The notes under the pieces: model-generated
The model's database searches: none
Seen by the model: only the letters and a program-made list of their open reading frames with translations
Told to the model about the DNA's origin: nothing
Translations under genes and position numbers: made by a program
Origin: a virus
DNA length: 23,404 bases
IMG/VR virus record: IMGVR_UViG_3300035698_005834
Coordinates: 1 to 23,404 of that record
Strand: one strand, 5' to 3'
Part shown: positions 1-6,003 of the stretch, in pieces
Position numbering within the stretch: position 1 is the stretch's first letter
Layout: the number at the start of each line of letters is the position of its first letter

Positions 1-333
1 CTTAATGTCAATATAATCTCTCGGGTCTTGGCCACCTTCTTTTATCTGTTTTTCGACATTTTTAAGGCCTTTTTGACTCCAAGTTACTTTTTTCCCAACG
101 GTTACTTTTATATCGTAAAGGCCGCCGTCTACATGAACAGTGCCACACTTGTATTCCTTATCTTTAAGTCCCTTGGCGGCCTCTTTTGCGACCTCTTTTA
201 GAAAGGCCTCATTGGCTTTGTCGTATTCAGCTTGAACTTCAGCCAACGGCTTGGCAATCGTTTCACGCAAGTTTTGCATACGCTCCTTGCAATCATTAAT
301 CTCTTTTATGTATCCTTGGATTGATTTCTTCAT
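1..333 (-). CDS. Hypothetical phage early protein (3' end outside window)
   Basis: The reading frame is open for 111 codons from an ATG at 333 down to the left edge, so the C-terminus is missing. An AGAGGA ribosome site lies just upstream. The first half (residues 1-60) is charged and heptad-like, so probably a coiled coil or long helix. The second half, from about residue 65 (KDKEYKCGTVHVDGGLYDIKV onward), looks like beta strands and ends in a KEGGQDPRDYIDIK segment. I recall similar small phage proteins beside recombination genes, but I cannot name a function. It is the last visible gene of the leftward early operon, after the RusA-like gene, so a role in recombination or DNA metabolism is inferred from position only. 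Confidence 0.75.
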   Translation of the reverse strand, partial: MKKSIQGYIKEINDCKERMQNLRETIAKPLAEVQAEYDKANEAFLKEVAKEAAKGLKDKEYKCGTVHVDGGLYDIKVTVGKKVTWSQKGLKNVEKQIKEGGQDPRDYIDIK

Positions 334-364
334 TGGTGAATCCTCTCTTTATTGATCTGTTTGG

Positions 365-393
365 AGTTAACCATATGTTTTACATAGTGTCAA
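365..393 (-). promoter_or_regulatory. Possible internal promoter before the leftmost gene
   Basis: Read leftward, a perfect TTGACA (388-393) is followed after 17 bp by TTAACT (365-370), only 3/6 to the -10 consensus. The site lies in the 74-bp gap between the 51-aa gene and the gene at 333. ATGTTT (375-380) and AAACAT (392-397) form an inverted repeat over it. The good -35 and the position support it; the poor -10 does not. Confidence 0.3.
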
Positions 394-407
394 ACATTTT
401 TATTTAT

Positions 408-563
408 TTATTTTGTTAAAACTTTATATCCTTCGCATATAGACTCGCAAAAATATAACCACTCTTCCTCTGTAAATGATGCTAAGTCTGACTTTCCGAT
501 TGATTTAGCATAATCAAATCCCGCATCGCCTGCGGCTAAGTATTTCTTTTTTGAGGTTTCCAT
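408..563 (-). CDS. 51-aa hypothetical early protein
   Basis: A 51-residue frame starts at ATG 563, with a clear AAAGGA site nearby, and ends with TAA at 408. It begins METSKKKYLAAGDAGFDYAK and has an acidic middle (FTEEEWLYFCESICEGYK) with two Cys residues five apart in sequence. The start overlaps the end of the RusA-like gene by 28 bp, the packing seen throughout this operon, which together with the ribosome site supports it being real. No family is recognised. Its location between the resolvase and the leftmost gene says only that it is an early, probably accessory, protein. Confidence 0.6.
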   Translation of the reverse strand: METSKKKYLAAGDAGFDYAKSIGKSDLASFTEEEWLYFCESICEGYKVLTK

Positions 564-925
564 TTACATTCCTTTATTGTTATTTCAATTCTTGGGTTAT
601 CTCTATCCGTGCCGCCATCATACCACTGCTCCCCTTTAACAAACTTTCTATTATCATCATTAAGCACGCCTTGGCTCACAAGATAATCAAGGGGAACCTT
701 TTGATAATTCTGGCCATCCCTTGCAATCTCATCAGGAAAGAAAATGAGATAAGACACAGTGCAGGGGAGAGGGGCCTTTATACCATCAATTACGGGCGCT
801 TTCTTAATCCATTCCTTTAGCTTTTTAGATTTAACGCGCCTTGTTTTTCTTCCTCCCAACGATACGGTTGGGTATGCTGTGTTTGATGTAGGTGGGAAAG
901 GTATAGCTAGCTTAATGATGTCCAT
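536..925 (-). CDS. rusA: RusA-like Holliday junction resolvase, altered active site
   Basis: At 129 aa this is close to the usual RusA length of about 120. The RusA layout is clear: an N-terminal FPPTSNT (compare PWPPSNN), then a basic stretch, then a core (residues 69-92) collinear with the E. coli active-site region (RRDLDNLQKAAFDALTKAG, then LDDAQ). Asp70, Asn73, Lys76, Asp90 and Asp91 equivalents are all present (RD, N, K, NDD), but the Asp72 equivalent is Gln (RDGQN). In E. coli, Asp70, Asp72 and Asp91 bind the metal. The family resolves four-way junctions in phage recombination or prepares DNA for packaging. The gene overlaps the primase stop by 19 bp. The family call is firm; whether it cuts DNA is open. 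Confidence 0.85.
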   Translation of the reverse strand: MDIIKLAIPFPPTSNTAYPTVSLGGRKTRRVKSKKLKEWIKKAPVIDGIKAPLPCTVSYLIFFPDEIARDGQNYQKVPLDYLVSQGVLNDDNRKFVKGEQWYDGGTDRDNPRIEITIKECKWKPQKRNT

Positions 926-3162
926 AATGTGGTTGGTCTCCCTCTTCCTGTGGGCCCCATAAGCTCCTCATGGGCTAGATCAGCCTCCCTTAAGGCGTCA
1001 AGTATGTCTTTAAGGTCTCTAGCTTTATACTTAGAGTATGGAGGGGTCTTGTTCATAGCTGATTTAGTTATCCCTTTATCTCCGCGCTTACGCAAATCAG
1101 CCAATATTTCCTTTTTATCCGCCTCAAATTGAGAGTGAGAAATAGTTATTTTTAACTCCGATATGGTCTTTTTGAGACAAGACCTCACATAATCAATAGA
1201 CCATTGCATATCATCAGTGTTCACTATCGTCGCTTGAGGGTCTCTCGATAGGGCAACAATAAGGCTAACTTTCATGGCCATTTCATTGGAGCGCCCAGCT
1301 AATTCTGCCATGCCGTATTTTTCAAGGTTATCTTGAATTTCAATACATTCAATACTGAATTGCTTTTGAAGAGCCTCAGCTTCAGTAGAAAAACAAAGAA
1401 TATTGGGTGTAGCCTCTTCGGTGGCGCTCATTAGATAATCATTCCTCGCGACAGCCTCTTGCACCCAGTTTATAATCCTGTCCGGAACATCAATATCTGG
1501 TTTGTTTTTTCGAGGCGTTCTTTTCGCATCTGATATTGATATAATAAACCTATTTACAAATCCATCTTTTACAGCGCTTATATCAAGTGTATCATACAGG
1601 GTTGATGGCGTTGTCATTGTAAGTAATGTAATAGATGGGTTATGAATAAATCTATCCTCAAGAGATTTTGCATCCTTACTATTAAGCGTCATAGATGAGT
1701 AGTTTGGTGGCCTCATAACTCCACCAGACCTAGATATAGCCTCCATCAACTTAGTATTAGCCTCTCTTTGGTGTATATTTCCTTTGCCGCCAGCTTTAGA
1801 GGCTTCAAGATACCGGCCAAATTCATCAATCGACCCAAAGTGATTAGGCTTGCGCAAGAGTGTTGAGAAGACCCCTCCAGCTGATGTGTAGCCATCACCG
1901 CCAACCATATAACCTTGATCTGATGCATGAAATATTTTTTCACAAATAGATTTTGCATGCTCCTTTCCTGTTCCTGACTTGGCAACGTTAAGCAAGTAAA
2001 GGTTAGGCCAATTATTAAAGTTGGTTTTGTAGCGCCTTCCAAGAACAGCTGCGGCAACACCAAGGGCAGCTTGAATTGCAAACCCCTTCTGATCATTTCC
2101 TGATGTAGCGTTATAATAGTCATACATCTCACCAAGGATACCTGTAGGCCTACTTTTGGAGGGTTGGTTTTCTTCAATTAACCTAATGTCTGTTTGTTTT
2201 CTTGATGGGCGTAGGCACTCAGTTAAGGCGCCAAGGCCTTGAGTAACATGCATGTCATTAAAATCAACAACACCCACTGGAAATATCACAGACAAAGAAA
2301 GGCCATCAGCGGCTTGCTCTGCCCTCACACGGCCAACATTATTGGCAAGGTGAGCGTCATCATCGCCAGCAATGATAATATGAGATTCTGGATGTATGGT
2401 TTTGACATAGCTAGCCACCTCATATAGGTTGCTTGCATTAAATGCCACATACACGCTTGCGCCTGTCGCTTCATGGATGCTAGCTCCTGTGGCGTACCCC
2501 TCACATATATAAAAGACAGTATCACCGCCATATATAAAGAAATGGCCACCCTTAAGCTTTCCGCCTGAGAGAAACCTCTTATCGCCATTATCCGCAATAA
2601 ATTGAATAGAAGAAATATCACCCTCAATCGAGACTGGTAGAGCTAATCGACCATCGTTATTTAGGTAAAGATCACCATAAGCGCCCACTTGTTTGCGCTC
2701 TAAGTAAGGATGATTGGAGGGCGCAGGGCTAAGGGCTTGAATAATATTAACAGCTCTTTGTGCCGCTTCATTTTGGCGTTGAGTTGACTCCACCTCCTGA
2801 GCTTGGCGCATCGCCTCCCTAGCCTCCAAGTAATCGGCTCGCTCAACTTTATCCATCTTATGCTCACTGTAAGATGTCCAGCCATACGCGCCGCCTTCTT
2901 TCCATGAACCATATGAACCAAAGCCAATAATGCCGCTGGCGCCTTCAATTTCATTGTAGAAATACCAGCCTGACTTTTTTCCCTTAGTGTCGTCATTCAT
3001 GTCATGGCGCTGAATCTTGCCAAGAACAATTTGATGAATCCCAGATATGCCATATCCGATTAATTCATGATGAAAGTCAGTGCGCGGATCTGTTCCGCCA
3101 TAGTCTTTTATTTCTTTAAATGCTGCGTTAATCCCAGCTTGAAAGGGCGTTAAGTCTACCAT
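907..3162 (-). CDS. Toprim primase fused to DUF3987-type helicase
   Basis: A 751-aa replication protein. Residues 1-120 resemble phage primase N-terminal regions (FHHELIGYG, KKSGWYFYNE), and I see no Cys zinc ribbon. Residues 195-310 are a Toprim fold: EGYATG with the catalytic Glu at 221, and IIIAGDDD with Asp 267-269. Residues 340-560 are a P-loop module of the DUF3987 type: Walker A AKSGTGKE (394-401) and Walker B GSIDEFG (443-449). The C-terminus (about 690-751) looks like a small winged-helix region. The expected role is to lay RNA primers and unwind DNA at the phage fork. The ATG at 3162 lacks a well-placed ribosome site, and an 8-codon leader frame overlaps it. It is the largest early gene, followed directly by the RusA-like gene. 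Confidence 0.88.
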   Translation of the reverse strand: MVDLTPFQAGINAAFKEIKDYGGTDPRTDFHHELIGYGISGIHQIVLGKIQRHDMNDDTKGKKSGWYFYNEIEGASGIIGFGSYGSWKEGGAYGWTSYSEHKMDKVERADYLEAREAMRQAQEVESTQRQNEAAQRAVNIIQALSPAPSNHPYLERKQVGAYGDLYLNNDGRLALPVSIEGDISSIQFIADNGDKRFLSGGKLKGGHFFIYGGDTVFYICEGYATGASIHEATGASVYVAFNASNLYEVASYVKTIHPESHIIIAGDDDAHLANNVGRVRAEQAADGLSLSVIFPVGVVDFNDMHVTQGLGALTECLRPSRKQTDIRLIEENQPSKSRPTGILGEMYDYYNATSGNDQKGFAIQAALGVAAAVLGRRYKTNFNNWPNLYLLNVAKSGTGKEHAKSICEKIFHASDQGYMVGGDGYTSAGGVFSTLLRKPNHFGSIDEFGRYLEASKAGGKGNIHQREANTKLMEAISRSGGVMRPPNYSSMTLNSKDAKSLEDRFIHNPSITLLTMTTPSTLYDTLDISAVKDGFVNRFIISISDAKRTPRKNKPDIDVPDRIINWVQEAVARNDYLMSATEEATPNILCFSTEAEALQKQFSIECIEIQDNLEKYGMAELAGRSNEMAMKVSLIVALSRDPQATIVNTDDMQWSIDYVRSCLKKTISELKITISHSQFEADKKEILADLRKRGDKGITKSAMNKTPPYSKYKARDLKDILDALREADLAHEELMGPTGRGRPTTLWTSLS

Positions 3163-3182
3163 TTTATTAGTGTCTCTCTCAT
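3156..3182 (-). CDS. 8-codon leader ORF overlapping the primase start
   Basis: The frame starts at ATG 3182 and encodes MRETLIKW, ending with TAG at 3156-3158, just past the primase ATG (3160-3162). A strong ribosome site (GAGGG at 3188-3192) stands 5 nt before it, whereas the primase ATG has only a distant GAGAGA. Ribosomes ending here would be positioned to restart at the primase. The frame and site are seen; translation and coupling are inferred. Confidence 0.35.
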   Translation of the reverse strand: MRETLIKW

Positions 3183-3304
3183 TTTATCCCTCGTTTATTA
3201 TAATTAAAGGGCGGTTAGCGCACGAGAGAAACGCACCAAAAAGGGAGGGGATCAACCTCAACCGCCCAAACTATACCGTTGTAAGTATAGTATAGTTTAA
3301 TTTT
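3183..3304 (-). promoter_or_regulatory. Structured leader / operator region before the primase
   Basis: This is non-coding DNA between two leftward genes. GGGCGGTT (3209-3216) and AACCGCCC (3260-3267) form a perfect 8-bp inverted repeat around 43 nt, able to close a branched RNA hairpin in the primase leader. Further upstream, AAACTATA (3268-3275) and TATAGTTT (3291-3298) form a second inverted repeat, with CTATAC/GTATAG nested inside it. Neither is followed by a T run on the minus strand, so they look like operator or leader structures rather than terminators. A TATAAT-like -10 (3197-3202) has no good -35. Confidence 0.45.
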
Positions 3305-3535
3305 TCAATCGAATATATGTATAGAGTCGATATAATGTATTCCATTAGAAGTTTTTGTCTTTGGAACGACGTAATAAAACATTGAGCCTTTACATAGCCC
3401 CACCTTAACCCATGGGGCTCGCAAGTCTCCCCCAGTGGCAAAGGATCTTATCCCCCCGCCATAAAGCTCTATGCACCTCTTGTGCTTGCGGTCAGAGGCC
3501 TTTTTAAAGTTAAATTTTATTAAGTTTCCCATCAT
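3305..3535 (-). CDS. 76-aa hypothetical early protein
   Basis: The protein is small and basic (MMGNLIKFNFKKASDRKHKR...) with a C-terminal half rich in aromatic and beta-forming residues (GSMFYYVVPKTKT, IHYIDSIHIFD). The start is ATG 3535, or ATG 3532 directly after it; GAGGGAG sits a few bases before 3535 and favours that one. It overlaps the membrane-protein gene by 26 bp, as is typical of this operon. No known family is recognised. It is the last gene before the long leader of the primase. Confidence 0.65.
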   Translation of the reverse strand: MMGNLIKFNFKKASDRKHKRCIELYGGGIRSFATGGDLRAPWVKVGLCKGSMFYYVVPKTKTSNGIHYIDSIHIFD

Positions 3536-3830
3536 GAGGCTCCCTCAACTCACTCGCATAGGGAGCAAAGAACTCAAAGTACCACTCATGCTTACTCATA
3601 AATCTTTTTGTTTTAGGGTTTATTGGTTGGGAGTTTTTATGCAAAAACTCAAACTCCTTTTGAGATATAGACCAATATTTAAAAACCCTATTGTAGGCTC
3701 TTCTCCAGTCATCTACCGAACTAGACATAAGATGAAGGGCTATGGCTAGGTAAATAGCTATAGCCGTATTCAAAGCTAGGGCGAACATTAATACTTCGGA
3801 TGGTGACATTCTGTTGTAAAATTCAATCAT
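3510..3830 (-). CDS. Small membrane protein, one predicted helix
   Basis: A 106-aa protein with a short N-terminal segment, a strongly hydrophobic stretch at about residues 13-35 (VLMFALALNTAIAIYLAIALHLM), and a charged, aromatic C-terminal part (DDWRRAYNRVFKYWSISQKEFEF). This predicts one membrane helix and a cytoplasmic tail or a membrane-anchored helix bundle. The ATG at 3830 follows the stop of the 41-aa gene with no gap (TAAATG), so the two are almost certainly co-translated. Early phage membrane proteins of this size often act in superinfection exclusion or host membrane takeover, but nothing here proves that. No family is recognised. Confidence 0.65.
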   Translation of the reverse strand: MIEFYNRMSPSEVLMFALALNTAIAIYLAIALHLMSSSVDDWRRAYNRVFKYWSISQKEFEFLHKNSQPINPKTKRFMSKHEWYFEFFAPYASELREPHDGKLNKI

Positions 3831-3956
3831 TTATTCTCTTTCTTTTTGTTGGGGGGAGGCTCTTCTCAAATCTTGCCTTAGCTTTAGGTTTGTGCTTGAT
3901 CTGCCCTGTATATGTGGAATTTCGTTAAGTTTGTCTAATACGTCTTTAGCTGTCAT
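3831..3956 (-). CDS. 41-aa hypothetical early protein
   Basis: This short frame begins at ATG 3956 and ends with TAA at 3831, directly against the ATG of the membrane-protein gene. An AAGGGG ribosome site lies right before it and overlaps the stop of the upstream Ala/Ser-rich gene (TAAGGGG). The protein starts MTAKDVLDKLNEIPHI and ends in a basic and glutamine-rich tail (LRRASPQQKERE), predicting one amphipathic helix and a charged end. It fills the gap between two genes exactly, the best argument that it is real. No function can be assigned. Confidence 0.6.
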   Translation of the reverse strand: MTAKDVLDKLNEIPHIQGRSSTNLKLRQDLRRASPQQKERE

Positions 3957-3967
3957 CTTGTTGCCCC

Positions 3968-4630
3968 TTATCCGCGCGCTTGCTCAAGTAGTTCTATTAA
4001 TTTATCCGCGTATTGTTTGTAGGCCTCTATCCTTGCCCTTATCGATACTGCTGATGCTGCTGATGCTGCTGATGCTGATGCTGACCATGACGATGCCGCT
4101 GCTGCTGATGCTGCTTCTGCTGACCTTGCTGGCGATGCTGCGGCCGGCGCTGCTGCTGATGCTGCTGCTAACCTTGCGCTTCTCCACTCGTCGTTGGTTA
4201 CATCACCTCTTTTGTGTAAAGCAATCACGTCTTTAATCGCCGCCGCAATCTCGGGGTATTCCTCAATATCAAAGTTATGGAATAGCCCCTCAAGTATAAA
4301 TATCATAAATGGTTGCTTAACATTTTTATCAAACTGGCCCTCGGTCACACCTAAAGGAATAGCTTTAAGAAAATTCTCAGGCCATACCATCGCATCCTTT
4401 TGCTCCATACCTTCAAATAAGCTATCTTCAAGATGAGCCAGCCATTCAGGTATTCCCAATTCAATAGGATAACTTTCATGGGTGTAGGCTTCTAGTGTGC
4501 AACCAACCGCGCAGCCCTTTCCTTCTTCCCACCCAGCGCCTTGTATAATATTATCAGCCTTGCGATGTGCGATAACACGGTTAACGTGCTTGTCTTTAAC
4601 TTCTTGATCGTTATGAAATGCTTGTAACAT
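3968..4630 (-). CDS. Phage early protein with Ala/Ser low-complexity tract
   Basis: This 220-aa protein has a conserved-looking globular part (residues 1-150: MLQAFHNDQEVKDK, GKGCAVGC, ELGIPEWLAHLEDSLFEG, WPENFLKAIPLGV, TNDEWRSAR). It is followed by an Ala/Ser-rich tract (about 155-195) and a short helical tail. I recall phage and bacterial proteins with this same globular part followed by variable AAADAA or AAWAA tracts, so the family is probably widespread but of unknown function. The tract would form a long alanine helix. Start and stop are coupled to neighbours: ATG 4630 overlaps the previous stop (TAATG), with AAGGAT before it. Tract length may vary between relatives because its DNA is repetitive. 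Confidence 0.75.
   Translation of the reverse strand: MLQAFHNDQEVKDKHVNRVIAHRKADNIIQGAGWEEGKGCAVGCTLEAYTHESYPIELGIPEWLAHLEDSLFEGMEQKDAMVWPENFLKAIPLGVTEGQFDKNVKQPFMIFILEGLFHNFDIEEYPEIAAAIKDVIALHKRGDVTNDEWRSARLAAASAAAPAAASPARSAEAASAAAASSWSASASAASAASAVSIRARIEAYKQYADKLIELLEQARG
4046..4168. repeat. Trinucleotide-rich tract (GCT/GAT repeats on + strand)
   Basis: The plus strand is made of near-repeats of GCTGATGCT, most regular at about 4045-4080 and looser to 4168, read as Ala/Ser codons on the minus strand. The unit is 3 and 9 bp, so gain or loss keeps the frame. Such tracts vary by polymerase slippage. Confidence 0.7.
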
Positions 4631-5019
4631 TATTTATATCCTTTTTGAGTTTTCTCAAAAGTAACGCGAGCAACTCTGGCGCTTGAGTCCCTACCTAGCC
4701 CCCAATGTGGGTCAATTTCACGGCGAATATTGTATCTGTCCGTATTGCAGGAACCTGTATTAAAGGCGCCTGTGTTGCAGTCACCTGTATTGTTGGCACC
4801 TGTGTTGCAAACTCCTTTGTTAATATATTCGGTGAATAGGCTCTTTCCCCTACATTCATTGAATAGCCATTCCGCCCAATCTCTATGACCATCTGCCACA
4901 AGACCATCAACGGCACTCTTTAAATCCTCGCCCTTAGGAAATAGCTGGCAGTACCTCTTGTAGAAATATGGACAAGGATCCCATGATATGAGTAGTTCGT
5001 GTGTGATTATCTTTGTCAT
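4630..5019 (-). CDS. NTG pentapeptide-repeat phage protein
   Basis: A 129-aa protein. Residues 1-65 form a globular N-terminal part (ELLISWDPCPYFYKRYCQLFPKGEDLKSAVDGLVADGHRDW..). Residues 67-96 hold six tandem five-residue units ending in NTG or NTD (VCNTG, ANNTG, DCNTG, AFNTG, SCNTD). The tail is unrelated (HWGLGRDSSARVARVTF). Such xNTGx repeats match the second class of pentapeptide repeats, which fold as a right-handed beta helix, though six units make only about one and a half coils. Relatives with a varying number of units are common in phages and bacteria; function unknown. Both ends are coupled by TAATG overlaps. Confidence 0.72.
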   Translation of the reverse strand: MTKIITHELLISWDPCPYFYKRYCQLFPKGEDLKSAVDGLVADGHRDWAEWLFNECRGKSLFTEYINKGVCNTGANNTGDCNTGAFNTGSCNTDRYNIRREIDPHWGLGRDSSARVARVTFEKTQKGYK

Positions 5020-5177
5020 TACACATTCCCCTGATTAAGTATACCCTTACAATCGTAGCATATGTCCTTATGGATACAGCCACTACCATCGGATTCAATA
5101 ATCCATCCATCCTTACACTTATTGCATGGGGCTTTGTCCTGCTTCCAAACTTTGTGATCTGAATGTAATGTTGTCAT
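5019..5177 (-). CDS. 52-aa zinc-ribbon-like microprotein
   Basis: I place the start at ATG 5177, after a GAGAGAG-rich site; a longer frame from 5255 would start inside the promoter and is unlikely. The 52-aa product has C18-x2-C21, then C34 and H36, then C40-x2-C43, a plausible four-Cys zinc ribbon (PCNKCKDG and CYDCKG knuckles). It lacks other domains. It is the first gene after the strong leftward promoter, so it is made first and in quantity. Phage proteins of this type often bind nucleic acid or host RNA polymerase, but that is only a possibility here. The stop overlaps the next ATG (TAATG). Confidence 0.65.
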   Translation of the reverse strand: MTTLHSDHKVWKQDKAPCNKCKDGWIIESDGSGCIHKDICYDCKGILNQGNV

Positions 5178-5219
5178 TTGCTTACTCTCTCTCTTTATTG
5201 TTAGCTTTGATCTGCTTTT

Positions 5220-5238
5220 GTTATACGAAGTGTTATAC
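5220..5238 (-). promoter_or_regulatory. GTATAAC direct-repeat operator, copy 1
   Basis: On the minus strand the element is GTATAAC, 5 bp, GTATAAC (12-bp period), covering the -10 and spacer of the leftward promoter. Copy 2 at 5559-5577 has the same two heptamers and the same spacing in the opposite orientation. Confidence 0.55.
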
Positions 5239-5248
5239 GCTATGTCAA
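5220..5248 (-). promoter_or_regulatory. Strong leftward early promoter
   Basis: Read leftward: TTGACA (5243-5248), a 17-bp spacer, then TATAAC (5220-5225). This is 6/6 and 5/6 to the sigma-70 consensus with ideal spacing. It stands 43 bp before the ATG of the zinc-ribbon gene and heads the whole leftward operon. The -10 is part of a GTATAAC direct repeat, so a repressor binding that repeat would block it. Confidence 0.8.
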
Positions 5249-5287
5249 CATGCAAAATGAAAAAAGGTGAAACAAAATAGAGGATCG

Positions 5288-5452
5288 TTATGCAGCCTCA
5301 TATAGCGGCGCATCATCACGAAAGATATATTGGTAGTGATTAGCTAGAACAACAACATTGACCAGCGTCAGGCCTTTTAAATTTTGCTCTTGAACGAATT
5401 GATCCCCGTTTGCTCGTGAGTCTGTTTTATCAATCTCTAAATACCAGTGCAT
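5288..5452 (-). CDS. 54-aa hypothetical protein between the two operators
   Basis: The frame is open from a TTG at 5527, but the best start is ATG 5452 with AAGGA seven bases before it, giving 54 aa (MHWYLEIDKTDSRAN...FRDDAPLYEAA). The protein is acidic with a hydrophobic centre (LKGLTLVNVVVLANHYQYIF). Similar short phage proteins exist, but I cannot assign a family. It lies between the two GTATAAC elements and upstream of the main leftward promoter, so it is probably controlled separately, perhaps from the divide region. It might be a small regulator or a leftover frame; confidence is moderate. Confidence 0.5.
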   Translation of the reverse strand: MHWYLEIDKTDSRANGDQFVQEQNLKGLTLVNVVVLANHYQYIFRDDAPLYEAA

Positions 5453-5558
5453 ATCATCATTCCTTGGGCTGTTAATTAACTTAGCCACTTTAAGTAGGGC
5501 TTTGTTCAATAAATGACTTAATAGCAATAATATATTAATAAGAGGTTAATGGGTCATT

Positions 5559-5577
5559 GTATAACGAAAGGTATAAC
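5559..5577 (+). promoter_or_regulatory. GTATAAC direct-repeat operator, copy 2
   Basis: GTATAAC (5559-5565), 5 bp, GTATAAC (5571-5577) on the plus strand. It matches the element at 5220-5238 in heptamer and spacing but points the other way. It lies upstream of the 54-aa gene. I see no good -35 for either TATAAC hexamer here, so it may be an operator without its own promoter. Confidence 0.5.
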
Positions 5578-5932
5578 AATTAGGTTAAATTAATTTGTAA
5601 TTTTATTTTTATCTATTTATTACGAGGCGATTCTGTAATAATTCCGTAATTTATAACCCTTATGTAGCCTAGCTTTCAGTATTTATGTATTTAATAATAT
5701 ATATTATCCATTCTATATATATATATACCTGTATGTGAGAGAGATTTGATGTAAATATATAAGGATAACCCAAAAATGAAAATATTAATGACATAAATGC
5801 TCAAACGTAAGCAGGACAAGGCTTATAAACTACGGAATTATGTCGGATTTAATTAAATTTAATTCGTAATAAATAGTAAGTGGTTGATAATAAAGAGTGT
5901 TCTTGTTTTGTTCATGATGCAGGCATACTCAT

Positions 5933-5960
5933 TTGCAATCTTAGATGCGTGATGTATAGT
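5933..5960 (+). promoter_or_regulatory. Candidate promoter for the 6004 regulator gene
   Basis: TTGCAA (5933-5938), a 16-bp spacer and TATAGT (5955-5960) lie about 44 bp before the start of the next gene. The match is moderate, with short spacing. It is the best pair I found between the divide and the gene. Confidence 0.4.
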
Positions 5961-6003
5961 GAGGGATAGGTAACTTTTAAAGTAGAAATAGTGGAGAGTG
6001 ATG

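Larger units (their letters stand above)
5453..6003. other. AT-rich control region, possible replication origin
   Basis: About 550 bp with no convincing gene separate the leftward and rightward operons. It holds the second GTATAAC pair (5559-5577), degenerate AATTCCGTAAT-like repeats (5592-5602, 5630-5640, 5640-5651, 5861-5870, and inverted at 5831-5840), a perfect 14-bp AT palindrome (5694-5707) and an AT run (about 5712-5727). Repeats beside easily melted DNA between divergent operons fit an origin or a genetic switch. A 19-codon basic frame (5797-5856) is present but unsupported. Confidence 0.4.

Noticed and set aside
1746-2177. Reverse 143-aa frame inside the primase/helicase gene
   Set aside because: It is an out-of-frame shadow of a gene with clear Toprim and Walker motifs on the same strand.
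4046-4168. Local inversion of an Ala/Asp tract to Ala/Ser
   Set aside because: The Ala/Asp reading on the plus strand is out of register with the coding codons, and Ser-containing tracts are normal in such proteins.
3892-4236. Plus-strand 114-aa frame through the GCT/GAT tract
   Set aside because: Leu/Met-rich composition comes from the repeat. The minus-strand gene has coupled start and stop and a conserved-looking globular part.
5178-5255. Upstream extension of the zinc-ribbon gene to 5255
   Set aside because: The extension would start upstream of the -10 and -35 elements, so it could not be translated from the main promoter's transcript.
5712-5727. AT dinucleotide run as a microsatellite of note
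   Set aside because: It is only about 16 bp and expected in such AT-rich DNA; it matters only as part of the possible melting region.
5797-5856. 19-codon basic frame (MLKRKQDKAYKLRNYVGFN) after a 6-codon frame in the AT-rich divide
   Set aside because: It lacks its own ribosome site and is too short to separate from chance; kept only as a note on that region.
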